From: Prunella strophiata
Taxonomy: Eukaryota; Chordata; Aves; Passeriformes; Prunellidae
Reading direction: 5' to 3'
DNA: 64,000 bases
Assembly: GCA_036583965.1 (NCBI GenBank)
Contig: JAZBQD010000033.1
Span: 18,995,446-19,059,445, forward strand
Part shown: positions 47,035 through 57,394 of the stretch, in pieces
Layout of the letters: each line of letters opens with the position of its first letter
How positions within the stretch are numbered: position 1 is the first letter of the stretch
Position numbers and translations under genes: made by a program
The notes under the pieces: model-generated
Databases searched by the model: none
Told to the model about the DNA's origin: nothing
What the model saw: only the letters and a program-made list of their open reading frames with translations

Positions 47035-47679
47035 TTTTCCATGCTGGGGGTCCCTAAAGAAATCAAAACTGACAATGGCCCTGCCTATATTTCCAAGGCC
47101 CTCAATGAGTTCCCTCAAGGATGGGGAGTGGAACATAACTATGGCATCCCCCACTGGTCAAGCTGTGGTTGAGCGAGCCCACCAGTTGCTCAAAAGGGTC
47201 TTGACACATCAAGGGGAGAGCAGCAGAGGGCTAACACCTCAGAGGAGGTTGTGTAAAGCCCTCTTCACCATCAATTTCTTAAACTGCTCATTTGAGAACA
47301 TGAACCCTCCAGTGGTCATTTCTCCCCTCATGGCAATCACAGGCTCCAAGAACATCTGCCTGTGCTGGCTCGGGACTCTGAAAGCAAGATTGAGGGACCA
47401 TACAAATTAGTGACATGGGGACGTGAGTATGCCTGCATATCCATGCCCCTGGAATACGGTGGATCCCACAGAACTGGGTGAAACTGTATGTCCCCAAGCA
47501 TCCCAGCAGACTACCAGAGAAGGATAAAGAGGTGTTGGCAGCAGGTGTGAGAAGAAGAGAAAAGAAACACCTAGGTGGAGAGGGAGATACAGGCTCCCCT
47601 TTTTACCCTGTCTTCCCCTTGCTGAACATGTTTATCAATGATTTTGAGAGTTAAGTAACCCTTGTTGATTTTTATCATC

Positions 47680-48490
47680 CCCTAGAAAAAAGCCATCCAA
47701 AACATATCACCCATTTTGTGGGTCCCCATTGTCGTCATCATCCTGTGGCCAGCCTCGGAGGCATGGATCGTCCTGCAACCCAAGAAAAATGTGTGGGTTA
47801 CCCTGGCAAAGACCCTTCAGCAGGATCACATCTGCCTGTCAACGGCAGCAGCAGTGAATCTGATGTCCACCTGCCTAGTGGGGATCCAGTAAAACCTGAA
47901 GAGTATCCCCCAAAATTAAGTGAAATCAAGGACAACACCAACAATGGTAAACCCCCAGCTCAAATTGTGCGCCAGTCTCTCCTGGAGGTCTGACCCACTG
48001 CTACCAGTCCCTTACGCTTCTAGAGAGACTGGCAGCACACAGAGCAACAGATAAGCCCCAAGAATTAGAACTTTTAGGTTCTTCCCCTGCTCCCTTTTGT
48101 GTTCATTTTGAATATAACCCATATGACAAAAGCCAATATACCGAAATCAAGCAATTCAGGAAAAGGTTCCAAGCAGATCAGTGGTTCAAGGTCATCAGCC
48201 ACATTTATATGGCCTCCACCACTGATGGTCACCCACACAAGTTAGATAAAGGTATCTTTTTAATTTGTGGTGACCACAGTTGGGCTGGGATCCCCTCTCA
48301 CCTGCTCGGAGGTCCATGCACCCTTGGCAGATTGACGCTGTTGACTTCCAACAAATCCCAAACTGATAACTGGCAAAAGAAAAATATTTCAGTCATCAAA
48401 AAAAGAAGCATTAGTGATTTAGACAAAACCTGTGATTCTGAAATTATTCATTGGTCAAAATCTAAAAGAACTGTAGTATCTGTATTTTTA
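47680..48490 (+). pseudogene. env: env surface-subunit remnant
   Basis: Begins with a hydrophobic leader-like segment (about 47,705-47,760), followed by an extracellular-type region with scattered Cys. Frame changes and stops (about 47,890, 48,000 and others) are present. It is assigned to env by position and by the transmembrane subunit that follows, not by a specific motif. Confidence 0.6.
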
Positions 48491-48934
48491 CCATGAATAT
48501 CTGCAGCAAAGGCTCTAGGCGAATTAGGCTGCCTAGAGTGTTGGGTAGCCAAACAAGCAAACTTAACATCCAATGACATAAGTAACCTCCTGGCAGACGA
48601 GGAAGTAACTAGGCAGGCCACCCTTCAGAATTGGGCGGCCACTGATTTTCTGCTGCTGCTCCACAATCACAAATGCACTGAATTTGAGGGTCTCTGCTGC
48701 CTGAACTTATCATCAAAAAGTGCAGATGTTCATGTCACATTGAAACAGATGAAAGACCTGATCTCCAACATCAAACAAGAATCTGAGGATTGGCTGAATA
48801 ATATCTTTCAAGGATGGGGATTCACTGGGTGGCCTTCTTCTGATATAAAAACAATTCTCTTGTTCTTCTTAGTTATCGTTATAGTTTTAATTATGTTCTT
48901 TATTCTAAAAAAGTTTTTTTTTGTCCTCAGCTAA
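48491..48934 (+). pseudogene. env: env transmembrane-subunit remnant with CX6CC motif
   Basis: The segment has the layout of a gammaretrovirus-type transmembrane subunit: heptad region, an immunosuppressive-domain-like stretch, the CX6CC disulfide motif (48,674-48,700), a second helical region, a strongly hydrophobic membrane anchor (about 48,850-48,915) and a stop at 48,932. The frame is open over most of this stretch, but no functional protein is expected given the broken upstream parts. Confidence 0.8.
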
Positions 48935-49055
48935 GCAGACCAACTCCTCCACCCCCCTCAAAATCAATGTTACAGAATCCCCCACCTCCCAACTCCCTTC
49001 CCCTTGGTTTCATGATGTATGTCCTAACTCTGAATACCACCCTGATCCCTCTTTC

Positions 49056-49074
49056 TGAAAAAGAAAGGGGCAGA
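49056..49074 (+). promoter_or_regulatory. Polypurine tract of the provirus
   Basis: GAAAAAGAAAGGGGCAGA directly precedes the 3' LTR start TGTTG, as expected for the plus-strand primer site. It fixes the LTR left boundary. Confidence 0.85.
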
Positions 49075-49730
49075 TGTTGCGGTTGAAATTAATTTTATTG
49101 ATTCCTTGTTAAGTGGTTCGTTGTGTTGCACCCCCATATTTTCCCTGAGTTGGTTCACCCCTGGGTTTTAGCCTCCCTCAAAGCTGTCCCTCATGCCATT
49201 CCCCACCCCTTGTTCCAGCTCTTTCCCTGCCTGTCAAGGCAACCCAGCCCCTTGGTTTCCAAACCTTCCCTGCCACTTTCACATCAGGCCAATCGCTGAC
49301 TGCAACACCCCTTGGAATTCCCCTATTCCTGGAAGCCCCATTGGCCCATGTGACCCATCCTCTCCTCCTCTCCTACCCCAACTGGCCCCAGACACTTGAT
49401 GGAATCCCCTCACTCCTCCCCTGAGGATTCTTTATTGGTTCGCTGTTTGTATCCACCCCCTGACTTGGATCTGTACAAAACCCCTTGCACAATAGAGCTA
49501 AGGGCTTTTTGTTCTGTGACTTTCACCTGAAATAAACCCTTCTCTGTGGAACCTCAAGATGGAGAGCCTCCTTCTTTCTCCTCTGCCTGGTCCCTGTCGT
49601 GGCTTGTGTCTGGCACCATAGAGCAAGTGGCTCTAAAGGTTCTGCCTCTGGTAAATCCCCATACCGGGGCAGTTCCCCACTCCTGGCATGGCACCGGAGT
49701 TCTAAGAGCTAACCTAGGTTCTGGCAGTCA
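49075..49730 (+). repeat. Provirus 3' LTR
   Basis: About 656 bp, beginning TGTTGCGGTTGA and ending CTGGCAGTCA. The poly(A) signal is in the same place as in the 5' LTR. Homology to duplicon A resumes within a few bases of its right end. Confidence 0.93.
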
Positions 49731-50590
49731 CTTCACTAATCTACTGAATGCCCCTTCTTCAGTGCCTGCTCTGGTGCTCTGCCATCTCACACACCGGAGT
49801 GTGATTCACATACTGCAGCCCAGAGTTAGGTTTTTACAACATTGAAATGGGTGTGGTCGGCAGGATTGCTGAGGATAAATCACTGCAGAAATAAACAAAA
49901 TGTATGCACCATCCAAGGCTGGACAGGATTTTGGAAAGATGAGGACAAGGTAGCAGAGAACAATGTAAAAATCAGCTGAAAATAAAAGGAGGAAATGCTA
50001 AAGGAGTTACCTGTGCACATTTGGGGGTTTATCTTTCTTGGGTGCAAAGCAAAATCAAAAGCTCCTAAATGCCCAAGGGACTGGAAATGTGGAATGTCCT
50101 CCTAGCAGAGTGTCAGACCTCTGGATCCTTAAAACGATTTTATCGTGGTGGAACAGTGGTAGCTTGAGCTGATGCCTTTGGGGGACCCTGAACAAAGAAC
50201 CCTTGGGCTTTGATACCCTCCCAGCTGAAGTGTGATAGTCTGGGCTCTTCCTGCTGTGTCCGAGTGCCTGCTCACTGGCTGGCACCACAGGTCGGCACCA
50301 CAGGCCCTCTGCTGAGCCATCCCTTCCCTACAGTCAAGTTTAGTCTGTCACATTTGGCTTTTCTCTCTGATCCACCACCAGGACCAGAAGAGCACATGGT
50401 CCTGAGGATGTAAAAATGCCTGTTCTCGCTGGAGCACTGCTGTTGCGTGATACCCTGCAGGCAGAGCGGGCAGCTGTAGGGATGTTTGTACTGGTTTATA
50501 CTGGGATGGGGTCCTGGGGGGGCTGGGATGGGGCTGGGGTCACTGGTTTGTACTGGTTTGTACTGGAAGAGGGAGTGGTGTGTGTGTGTG

Positions 50591-50605
50591 AGCGCCCCCT
50601 GCTGG
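50591..50605 (-). promoter_or_regulatory. CTCF-type motif
   Basis: AGCGCCCCCTGCTGG is the exact reverse complement of the classic vertebrate CTCF core CCAGCAGGGGGCGCT. It sits inside the minisatellite. Confidence 0.7.
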
Positions 50606-50778
50606 CTGGGAGGACCTGGCGCTGTGTGTACTGGTTGAACTGGTTCATACTGGTTTGTACTGGTTTATAGTGGGATGGGGTGCTGGGGGAGCTGGGGTAG
50701 GGCTGGGGTCACTGGTTTGTACTGGTTTGTACTGGTTTGTACTGGTTTGTGCTGGGAGAGGGAGTGGGGGTGTGTGTG

Positions 50779-50793
50779 AGCGCCCCCTGCTGG
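50779..50793 (-). promoter_or_regulatory. CTCF-type motif
   Basis: Second identical 15-mer, 188 bp from the first and in the same orientation, carried by another minisatellite unit. Confidence 0.7.
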
Positions 50794-51256
50794 CCGGGAG
50801 GACCTGGCTGCCCACTGTGAGTTATACTGGTTTGTACTGGTTTGTACTGGGATGGGGTGCTGGGGGTGCTGGAGTGGGGCTGGGGTCACTGGTTTGTACT
50901 GGTTTATACTGGGATGGGGTGCTGGGGTGGCTGGGGTGGGGCTGGGGTTACTGGTTTGTACTGGTTTGTACTGGTTTGGACTGGTTTATGCTGGGATGGG
51001 GTGCTGGGGGTGCTGGGGTGGGGCTGGGGTCACTGCTTTGTACAGCTGTCTCCCTGGTCCCAGCCGTGCTGCACACATCAGAACTGCTGGGTGCTGGTGC
51101 TCGCTGGGACACGGCCCGGCCAGGCACCACGGGGAGTTACAAAGCGTCTTCAAGGAATCCCTCCGCACGTTAAACCACACGACTTAGCCCGAGATTTCAA
51201 GTTAATCTTGTAAAAGGCCTGAACAAGTCTCCTATGAATTCTCTCCCTGGCAAGTT

Positions 51257-51783
51257 CAGTTCCGCCCCCGAATGCCCCTCAGCGTTCTCAAGGCACTGGC
51301 AGGAGCCGGGTGCTCACCCGGAGCCCCGTTGGGCGGGGAGAGCGCGGCCCAGAGCGATCCTCTGCCGCCCGGGATGGCCCCGGGCCCGGGAGAGCCGGGC
51401 GGGCAGCGCCAGGGCCCTGCCCGGGCTCCCCAGGCTCCCCGGGCGTCGGTTCCGTCCCCTCGGGCGCTGAGCGGTGCCAGGTCCCGGCGCTCTGCCTGCA
51501 GGGCTGTCTGTGCCCGGCGCCGATGGAGGCAGGGCCGGGGCTGTGGCCTCAGCGCTCGGGGTGCCGCCTGCCCGGCCTCAGCACCGCCCGTGCCGTGCCC
51601 GTGCAGCGCGGAGCGGCTCGGCCTCGGCCCCTCGCCACAGCCGGCCCGGCACGGCGGCTGCCCCTGGGCCGCGGCTGCCCCGAGCCGGATGGGCCCGCGG
51701 GAGGGCCCCGTGCCCGGCGTGCCTCAGGAGAGACTCCAGCGCCACTGCGTGCGGCCGGAGGGACGCAAAGCGCTGGCACGCTT
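51257..51783. promoter_or_regulatory. CpG-rich block in duplicon B
   Basis: Near-identical counterpart of 34,915-35,440. It is CpG-dense with no recognised gene; a promoter role is possible only. Confidence 0.4.
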
Positions 51784-52596
51784 ATGAGAGTCCACAGCCC
51801 TCTCCACATCTGAAATGAGATCCCCTAAACCCTGTCATGTGCCTCAGCAGAGACCCCAGCACCCTGCACAGCTTGGGAGACATCCTAACCCCTCTGCATG
51901 CCTCACACAGGATTCCAAATCCCTTGCTCAACTTAAAGCGGACCTCAGTGCCCTCCATGCCTCAGAGGGAACCTAAAATATCCCTGTGTGTCTCACAAGA
52001 GACCCCAGCCCCTCGTGCACCTTGTGGAGGACTCCAAAGCCTCCACGTGCCTTATGGGGAAGCCCAGGCCAGCTACGTGGAGTGTTTTGCCCTGGAAATC
52101 AAGTGTTGCAGCTGAGTTGTTGTGCCTCCGGGGCTGTTCATCAGCCCCATCGGGCCCCAGAGGCCACACAGCCCTTCCTTTCCCTTCTGGCTCTCGCCCA
52201 GAGGAGCAGACCCTGTGCAGCACCCTGGATTGGTGATGACCCATCAATTAGGTCCTATCAAGTGTGTATTAATTAGAGGGGAGCTTTGTTTTGTTTGCTG
52301 ACATTGCTGGTCAGGCTGTGTCCCTGGAGATGCTCTTGATGACTTCCTTCTTTGCCTGGGCATGCCTCTGGAGGGGGTCCCGGAAGGAAATGTGCCCTTG
52401 GCCCAAGGATGTGCAGCACAGGCTCCCCCAGCCCCTCGGGGCCCCTGTTGCTGGTCACAGCAGCCCCTGCCTGGCTGCTGCCTGCCCACACCGTGGGCAC
52501 CCACGGCTGCTCCTGGGCACGGAGCTCAGCCGGTGCTGGTGCCGGATGGGCTTTGCTGGTGCTACCACCCGGACACTGGGGTGACAGCTCCATCTC

Positions 52597-55500
52597 TTTA
52601 TTGCAACAGAAGAGCTGATTTTGGAAGCTCTCAGTCAAGGTTCAGTTGAGCACTTCCAAATCCTTTCCTGGGGCTTTTACCTTCGGCCCTGGAGAGAGGG
52701 CTGGGCCTGTGGCCTCAAAGTGCCACATTGCTTGGAGGTGCAAATGAAAACTGGTCAGACTCCGAGCTGCTGCTATTGCTTTTCCGACTGTAGAGGTCTC
52801 GTGACCAGCCACCAGCTTTCAGCTTTTCTTCAAGGCGGTGCCTGTGAAGAAAGGAGGTAGGCTGAGGCCCCAGCTGCCAGTGGCACACAGGGACCCTCCT
52901 GCACAGCAGGGCCCAGAGCTGGCAAGGCTCCCCAGCACGGCTGGAGCTGCTGGCACAGCTTGGCCCAGCTGGACAGCTGCCCCTCAAGGCCCCGGCAGGC
53001 AGGGGACGGCTCTGGGCAGGGTCCCTGGCCAGGAGCGGGCCCCAGAGCGCCTCTGCCTTTCAAGGGCAATCTCGTCCCTGCTCTTTCTCCTGCCCACCTT
53101 GCTTTGCCTCTGCCCTGTGCCCCTGGGGCTGCTCTTGGCCAGGCAGCCTCAGTGGGAGCCAGCACTGGCTGCAGCCCCAGCGGGCCCCCCAGGACAAGGC
53201 CCAGCAATTAGGAGGCCAATGAAAGCACTGGGCAGCAGCAGCAGAACCCTCAGCAGAGTTATTTGGACAATCATGGACTGGCCAGAACTCCACTGCAGCC
53301 TCTCTGGAAATGTTTCCTGTTTACATTGGACTTTCTAAATAAGCTATTTCAGGGAAAGATGAACAAAACACTCACCGTTTTCTCTTCCAGGAATACCAGA
53401 TTCCAACGCAGCATAATATGAAGACAAGTTCCCCACCAGCCACAACGGCCATTAACTCTAGCAAACAGCGAGTTCCCTGACAAAAGCCATTTACGATGCC
53501 CTCCTGGGAATCGGGAACACGTGTTGTGGGGCTGGCTGCACCTGTGGGAGCAATGAGCAATGGGCAGCGTGAGCCTGTGCTGTGCTGCACTGCTGAGCTG
53601 GCAGCACGGTGGACACGGGCAGGACGTTCTCTGTTTCCCCCAGAGCTGGGGCCTGCAGGCACCTTGCCGCCCCTTGGCACAGGCTGTGCCACCCAACAAA
53701 GCCCAGCAGGCCGGGAGCAGAGCCCGGGGGCAGCGCAGCTGCTTGGGCAGTGGCTGCTTCAAGGGACACGGGCCAAACCCATCCCTGAGCAGCCACTGCC
53801 ACCCCTGGCCCTCCCTGCCCCGGGACAGCTCCCCCAGCCCTAGGTGACAGAGTCAGGCCCTGTCAGGATCCAGTGCAGCCCCTGCCCAGTGGGGAGCCAG
53901 GGCTGGCTCTGGCCCTGGGCTCGTGGCAGGGCTCCCGCTCGGGGCTGCTCCTGTGCCTTGGGCCTCTGGGCACTCAGGGCCAGCACCGGAGCAGCTGCAG
54001 CGGGAGGGACGTTGGTGCACGAGTCCTGTTTTCCCAGGGCTGACCTTTCGGCTTTGAGCTAGCAGCTCTCCCAGGGGAGTAGTCTTGACCTACCCTGAGC
54101 ATCTTGCAGAGGATTACTCCTGGATCCCAGAGGCTCAGTCCTGGACATAGCTTCGGAATCTGCATCACCTTCACCAGCAGGCTTGGCTGCAAAGAAAGGC
54201 CATGACACTGCTGAAGAGTCTCCTTCAGCCCCCAGGGGCAGTGAGTGCACCTGGGTGATTGGTGCCCTCCAAGGCACTCTCCCAGCTCTGCCTTCCACTC
54301 AGGAGCAGGGGCAGGGGGACAATGGGCCTGCAGTGGCCCCACACTGGGATGGAAGGAGCCCCTTGTGGGGCACTCAGGGCAGAAAGGACTCCCTGGAGCT
54401 GCCAGCAGCTCTAAACCCAGCCCCAGGCAGAGCCAGGCCTTGGCAGTGGCAGCAGTGAGAGCAGCTCAGGCTCCCTGGGGCTGGCAAAGGAGCTGTGAAA
54501 GGCTCAGCCTTGGGGCACAGCCCTGGGCCTGGCCCCTTCCCTCTCTGCTCTTCTCCTGTGGCTGCACAGAGCACACAGAAGGACACACTGGCATTGCACA
54601 CGGGAGGAAGACGGACAGCTAAATTCTCCTTCCTCCAACTGACAGCGATCCTGTGGGATCACTCAGGGCTCCAGAAGGGAGCAGGGCAAGGTTTTCAGAA
54701 TCCTTCAAGCATGACATGATGTTATAGGGAAATTAGCATGAATGAGCTCTTGTCACATGGACACTGATTATTCTGTCAGAAAAGTCACACAGAAAACTTG
54801 CCTTCAGCATCCTCCGAGTACTTAAAATGGTTATGCACCAGGACTTCCAGATAATCCATGTCCGTATCCCAATCTAGAAGGGAGCACAGATCAGAACCAT
54901 TTCCATGGTGTGCTGGGATCTCCTTCTGCTTCAGGGAGCTGGGAACTGCAAGGGGGTTGGGAAAGGCTGTGGGAGACAGATGTGCATGGACATGGCCAAA
55001 GCTGCACAGGGGCCTGGGGAGCTCTGGGCTGGCTGCTGGCCACTTTCCACACTCTCTCCATGCCCTCTGCAACATTCCCTGGAGAGAAAACAGGGGCAGC
55101 CCAGGGCCCTGGGGGCTCTCTCCCTCACACAGAGAGGAAATCCTCACTAAAGCCCTGGAGAAAACTGCAGCAGGCAGTGCCACAGCTATCCCTGCCTCCC
55201 TCTGTCCCTCCCTCTCTCTTTCTGCTGGGACACCTCCCCCAGCCCAAGGGCACATAGCCAGGCCCTGTCAGGACACACTGGAGCCTTGCTCTCCCCCTCT
55301 GCCCTTTCCCCACCATGGGCACCCTGCGCAGTCACTCCCAGGTTTCAGGACGTGTCTCCCACGGAGGGACCCCAGCAGGACTGCTCAGTACCCGAGTGCC
55401 CTGAGCCTGCTTGGGATAATTCCTCTGGGCTGTGCCGGTCTTGTCCAGGCTGTGCCCGCACTGCCAAGCTGCAGAGAGGGCAGCTCAAGGCTCAGCAGGG

Positions 55501-57163
55501 CTCAGGCCCAGAGGCACAGCAATTACCTCCTGTGACTGTGCCTGGCATCGCCTCCCTTCCTGCAGCAGAGGCTGCCAATGAGCCACTGCTTCCTCTGGGA
55601 AATGCTGCCTTCTGCACAGGCTCTCCTTTCATTTCTGAAGAAAGAAAGAGGCACAACTGGATCAGATAGAGCTGTTCCCCATTGGGGAGAGGGCATCTTC
55701 AGGAGGCAATGCTTGTCAAAGTCATGGATAGGCTTCAGGAAATCCAGATGGGCTTTTGGGTCTCTCCTTAAAACCCTCCCTTCCTCCAAACAGCTCTGCC
55801 TCCTGATCTGCTCAGAGACTGGGAAATTGCAGGGGATCTCAGGGTGTGTATAGCCCATGGTGCAGTTTGGGCTCCCTCTCAGCTGATGCCAAATGCCTTC
55901 CTGCAGAGGCTGGGCAGAAGCTGCAGCCAGGCCAGGCTGGGAAACAGCCCTGCAGGCCGTGAAAGCAGCAGCAGGACAGCGAGGCTGCCATGGATCCCTT
56001 CCCGCTGTGCCGGGCACGGCATGTCCAGATGTGCAGCGAAAGCCCCCGGCTGCTGAGTCCCAGGACAAGGCTGAGGGAAATGCACCCACCACGGCGTCTC
56101 TCCAGATCACTCAGCATCTGGTCAAGAACTTCAGAAGGCTTCAGGGATTTATTTTCTCCTTTAGCTTGAGTCTTTCCTTTTGGAGGACCTTAACAGAAAG
56201 TAGTTAATTTTCCCAGGAATGGATCCCACAAAACCAGTGCTCAGCCTGTGGGGTCAGCAGGGACACACTACTCACCTTGTAACTGAACAGCCACAAGGCT
56301 TCTGTTACCTGGTTCTTGCCAGGTTGTCAATCACTATTCTATGGAAGAACCTAGGTATCTTACCTGTGGGAGGTCCCACTGGATCCAAACTCTCTTCCAG
56401 CCAAGGTGCTGGAAAAACATTTCCAGCATCCCAATCTAGAAGGGAGCACAGATCAGAACCATTTCCATGGTAGCAACTGACAGAATGAGAGGACACAGTC
56501 TTAAGTTGTGCCAGGGGAAATGTACTTTAGATATTAGGAAAAAGTTTTTTACAGAAAGGCTGATAAAGTACTGGAATGGTTTGCCTGGGGAGGTGGTGGA
56601 GTCATCATCCCTGGATGTGTTTTAAAAAAGACTGGAAGTGCACTCCATGCCATGGTGTAGTTGAGGTTTTGGGACATGGGTTAGACTTGATGATCTTGAA
56701 GTTGGAAGTTCTCTTTCAACCCAATTGTTCTGTGTTTCTGTGATTCATGGTGTGCTGGGATCCCCTTCTGCCTTTGGGAACTGGGCACTGCAAGGGGGTC
56801 GGGTAAGGCTGTGGGAGCCAGATGTGAATGGACAAGGCCAAAGCTGCACAGGGGCCTGGGGAGCTCTGGGCTGGCTGCTGGCCACTCTCCACCCTCTTTG
56901 CAGGCTCTGTGACACATCTCTGGAGAGGTGGGAGAACAGGACATCTGGGGTTCTCTCCCTCGCACAGAGGAAACCCTCCCTAAAGCCCTGGGGAAAACCA
57001 TCCCCAGAGCTTCCCGGGGAGCAGGGAGCGCTGTCCCGGGAAAGGGGAGCCAGGCTGCCGGCTCACCTGCTCCCCGCGCTTGCAGAGGAGCAGCCTGGGC
57101 AGCCCTGGCAGGCAGGGCCACGGCCAGGAGGAGCAGGAGGAAGAGGCGCAGAGCAAGGGCCAT
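52597..57163 (-). CDS. Unrecognised small type I membrane protein gene, copy B (intact model)
   Basis: I do not recognise this family. Minus-strand exons: signal peptide 57,067-57,163; 56,364-56,435; 55,527-55,634; 54,802-54,873; 54,094-54,186; transmembrane 53,376-53,541; tail 52,715-52,841; poly(A) signal 52,597-52,602. The internal ectodomain exons are all phase 1-1 (72, 108, 72 and 93 nt), so any subset can be spliced in frame. All seven give 735 nt, 244 aa. The product would be a secreted-then-anchored protein with a short hydrophilic ectodomain, one membrane span, a YSWKRKR stop-transfer and a Ser-rich tail. The coherent phases and poly(A) site argue for a real gene; absence of any known domain is the main doubt. 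Confidence 0.6.
52715..52841 (-). CDS. Copy B gene: cytoplasmic-tail exon
   Basis: Bounded by TTTCTTCACAG, phase 2 in. It encodes HRLEEKLKAGGWSRDLYSRK followed by a Ser/Asp stretch and SNVAL, with stop TGA at 52,715-52,717. AATAAA follows about 110 nt downstream. It shares only Ser-richness with the copy A tail. Confidence 0.6.
53376..53541 (-). CDS. Copy B gene: transmembrane exon
   Basis: 166 nt, same borders and phases as copy A (37,649-37,814). It encodes TRVPDSQEG, a two-Cys motif, the hydrophobic span LMAVVAGGELVFILCCVGIW and YSWKRKR. The span differs from copy A at many residues but stays hydrophobic, which suggests selection on membrane insertion. Confidence 0.65.
54094..54186 (-). 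CDS. Copy B gene: acidic ectodomain exon
   Basis: 93 nt, phase 1-1, between CTTTCTTTGCAG and CAGG|GTAGGT. It encodes AKPAGEGDADSEAMSRTEPL and onward to LQDAQ. The copy A counterpart (39,472-39,543) is 72 nt and out of phase. Confidence 0.5.
54802..54873 (-). CDS. Copy B gene: 72 nt exon, variant 2 (GC donor)
   Basis: Between CTTCTAG and GAAG|GCAAGT, a GC donor in consensus context. It encodes DWDTDMDYLEVLVHNHFKYS and EDAE, phase 1-1. Same length and phase as the exon at 56,364, so the two could be mutually exclusive or both included. Confidence 0.5.
55527..55634 (-). CDS. Copy B gene: Ala/Gly/Ser-rich ectodomain exon
   Basis: 108 nt, phase 1-1, between CTTTCTTTCTTCAG and GGAG|GTAATT. It encodes EMKGEPVQKAAFPRGSSGSL and continues to GTVTG. 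The copy A version is 114 nt. Confidence 0.45.
56364..56435 (-). CDS. Copy B gene: 72 nt exon, variant 1
   Basis: Between CCCTTCTAG and CACAG|GTAAGA. It encodes DWDAGNVFPAPWLEESLDPV and GPPT, phase 1-1. It shares only Asp-Trp-Asp with variant 2 at the protein level. Confidence 0.55.
56485..56748 (+). mobile_element. CR1 LINE fragment inside duplicon B
   Basis: Sense CR1 3' end: TATTAGGAAAAAGTTTTTTAC, GGCTGATAAAGTACTGGAAT, TGATGATCTTGAAGTTGGAA, ending TTTCTGTGATTC. It is absent from the matching place in copy A, so it inserted into an intron of the copy B gene after the duplication. Confidence 0.92.
57067..57163 (-). CDS. Copy B gene: signal-peptide exon
   Basis: 97 nt from ATG at 57,163 to GGAGCAG|GTGAGC, encoding the same signal peptide as copy A (MALALRLFLLLLLAVALPAR). 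The surrounding non-coding sequence is also nearly identical between copies, pointing to recent duplication or gene conversion. Confidence 0.65.
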
Positions 57164-57394
57164 GGTGCCTTGCCCTCTGCCAGTCCCGCAGCTGCTGCTG
57201 CCACCACTGTCCTGACACCGCTGTCCCAATGTCAGCACCACTGCTGCCACCGCCGCTGCTGCCGCAACAGTTGTGCTCAAGCACTGAGTGCTCGGTCCTT
57301 GTGGTGCTGTGCAAGCACGGGGCTCTGGGACCTCTATGACCTCAGAGCCTGCTGTGACCTCAGCCTGCTGTGACCCCAGAGCCTGCTGTGACCT

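Larger units (their letters stand above)
46071..47560 (+). pseudogene. pol: Integrase remnant, split by a solo LTR
   Basis: An N-terminal HHCC zinc domain (about 46,090-46,200) is followed by the core with its first catalytic Asp (about 46,270). The solo LTR interrupts at 46,407-47,028. The second Asp (about 47,070) and the Glu (about 47,170) lie to the right, and a C-terminal DNA-binding domain runs to about 47,510. All three DDE residues are recognisable but cannot be translated together. Confidence 0.85.
40823..49730 (+). mobile_element. Endogenous retrovirus, class II-like, defective provirus
   Basis: The order is LTR - leader - gag - pro - pol (RT, RNase H, integrase) - env - LTR, on the + strand. 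The two LTRs begin TGTTG and end in CA and differ at roughly 2-3% of positions by eye, so the insertion is not very recent. All genes carry frameshifts or stops. The RT-type YMDD, one CCHC zinc knuckle and the gag layout suit a betaretrovirus-like (class II) pol. A foreign solo LTR splits integrase. No matching target-site duplication flanks the provirus: the left flank is a fragment of the duplicon and the right flank is the first base of duplicon B. It is an inactive fossil. Confidence 0.95.
50485..51045. repeat. TACTGGTTTG minisatellite with embedded CTCF-type sites
   Basis: Tandem TACTGGTTTG(T/A) 10-mers are interspersed with TGGGATGGGGTGCTGGGGG-type G-rich blocks, in higher-order units of roughly 90-190 bp. 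It is inserted in copy B between GGGATGT and CTCCCTGGTCCC, which are nearly adjacent in copy A. Two units carry the 15-mer AGCGCCCCCTGCTGG. Confidence 0.92.
49736..57394. repeat. Duplicon copy B
   Basis: Second copy of 33,961-40,663. Relative to A it has gained a minisatellite (50,485-51,045) and a CR1 (56,485-56,748), lacks the poly-G tract, and contains an additional copy of the segment around the 72 nt exon (54,890-55,130 and 56,745-56,985 are similar to each other and to A 40,012-40,250). The small minus-strand gene is intact here. Confidence 0.9.
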
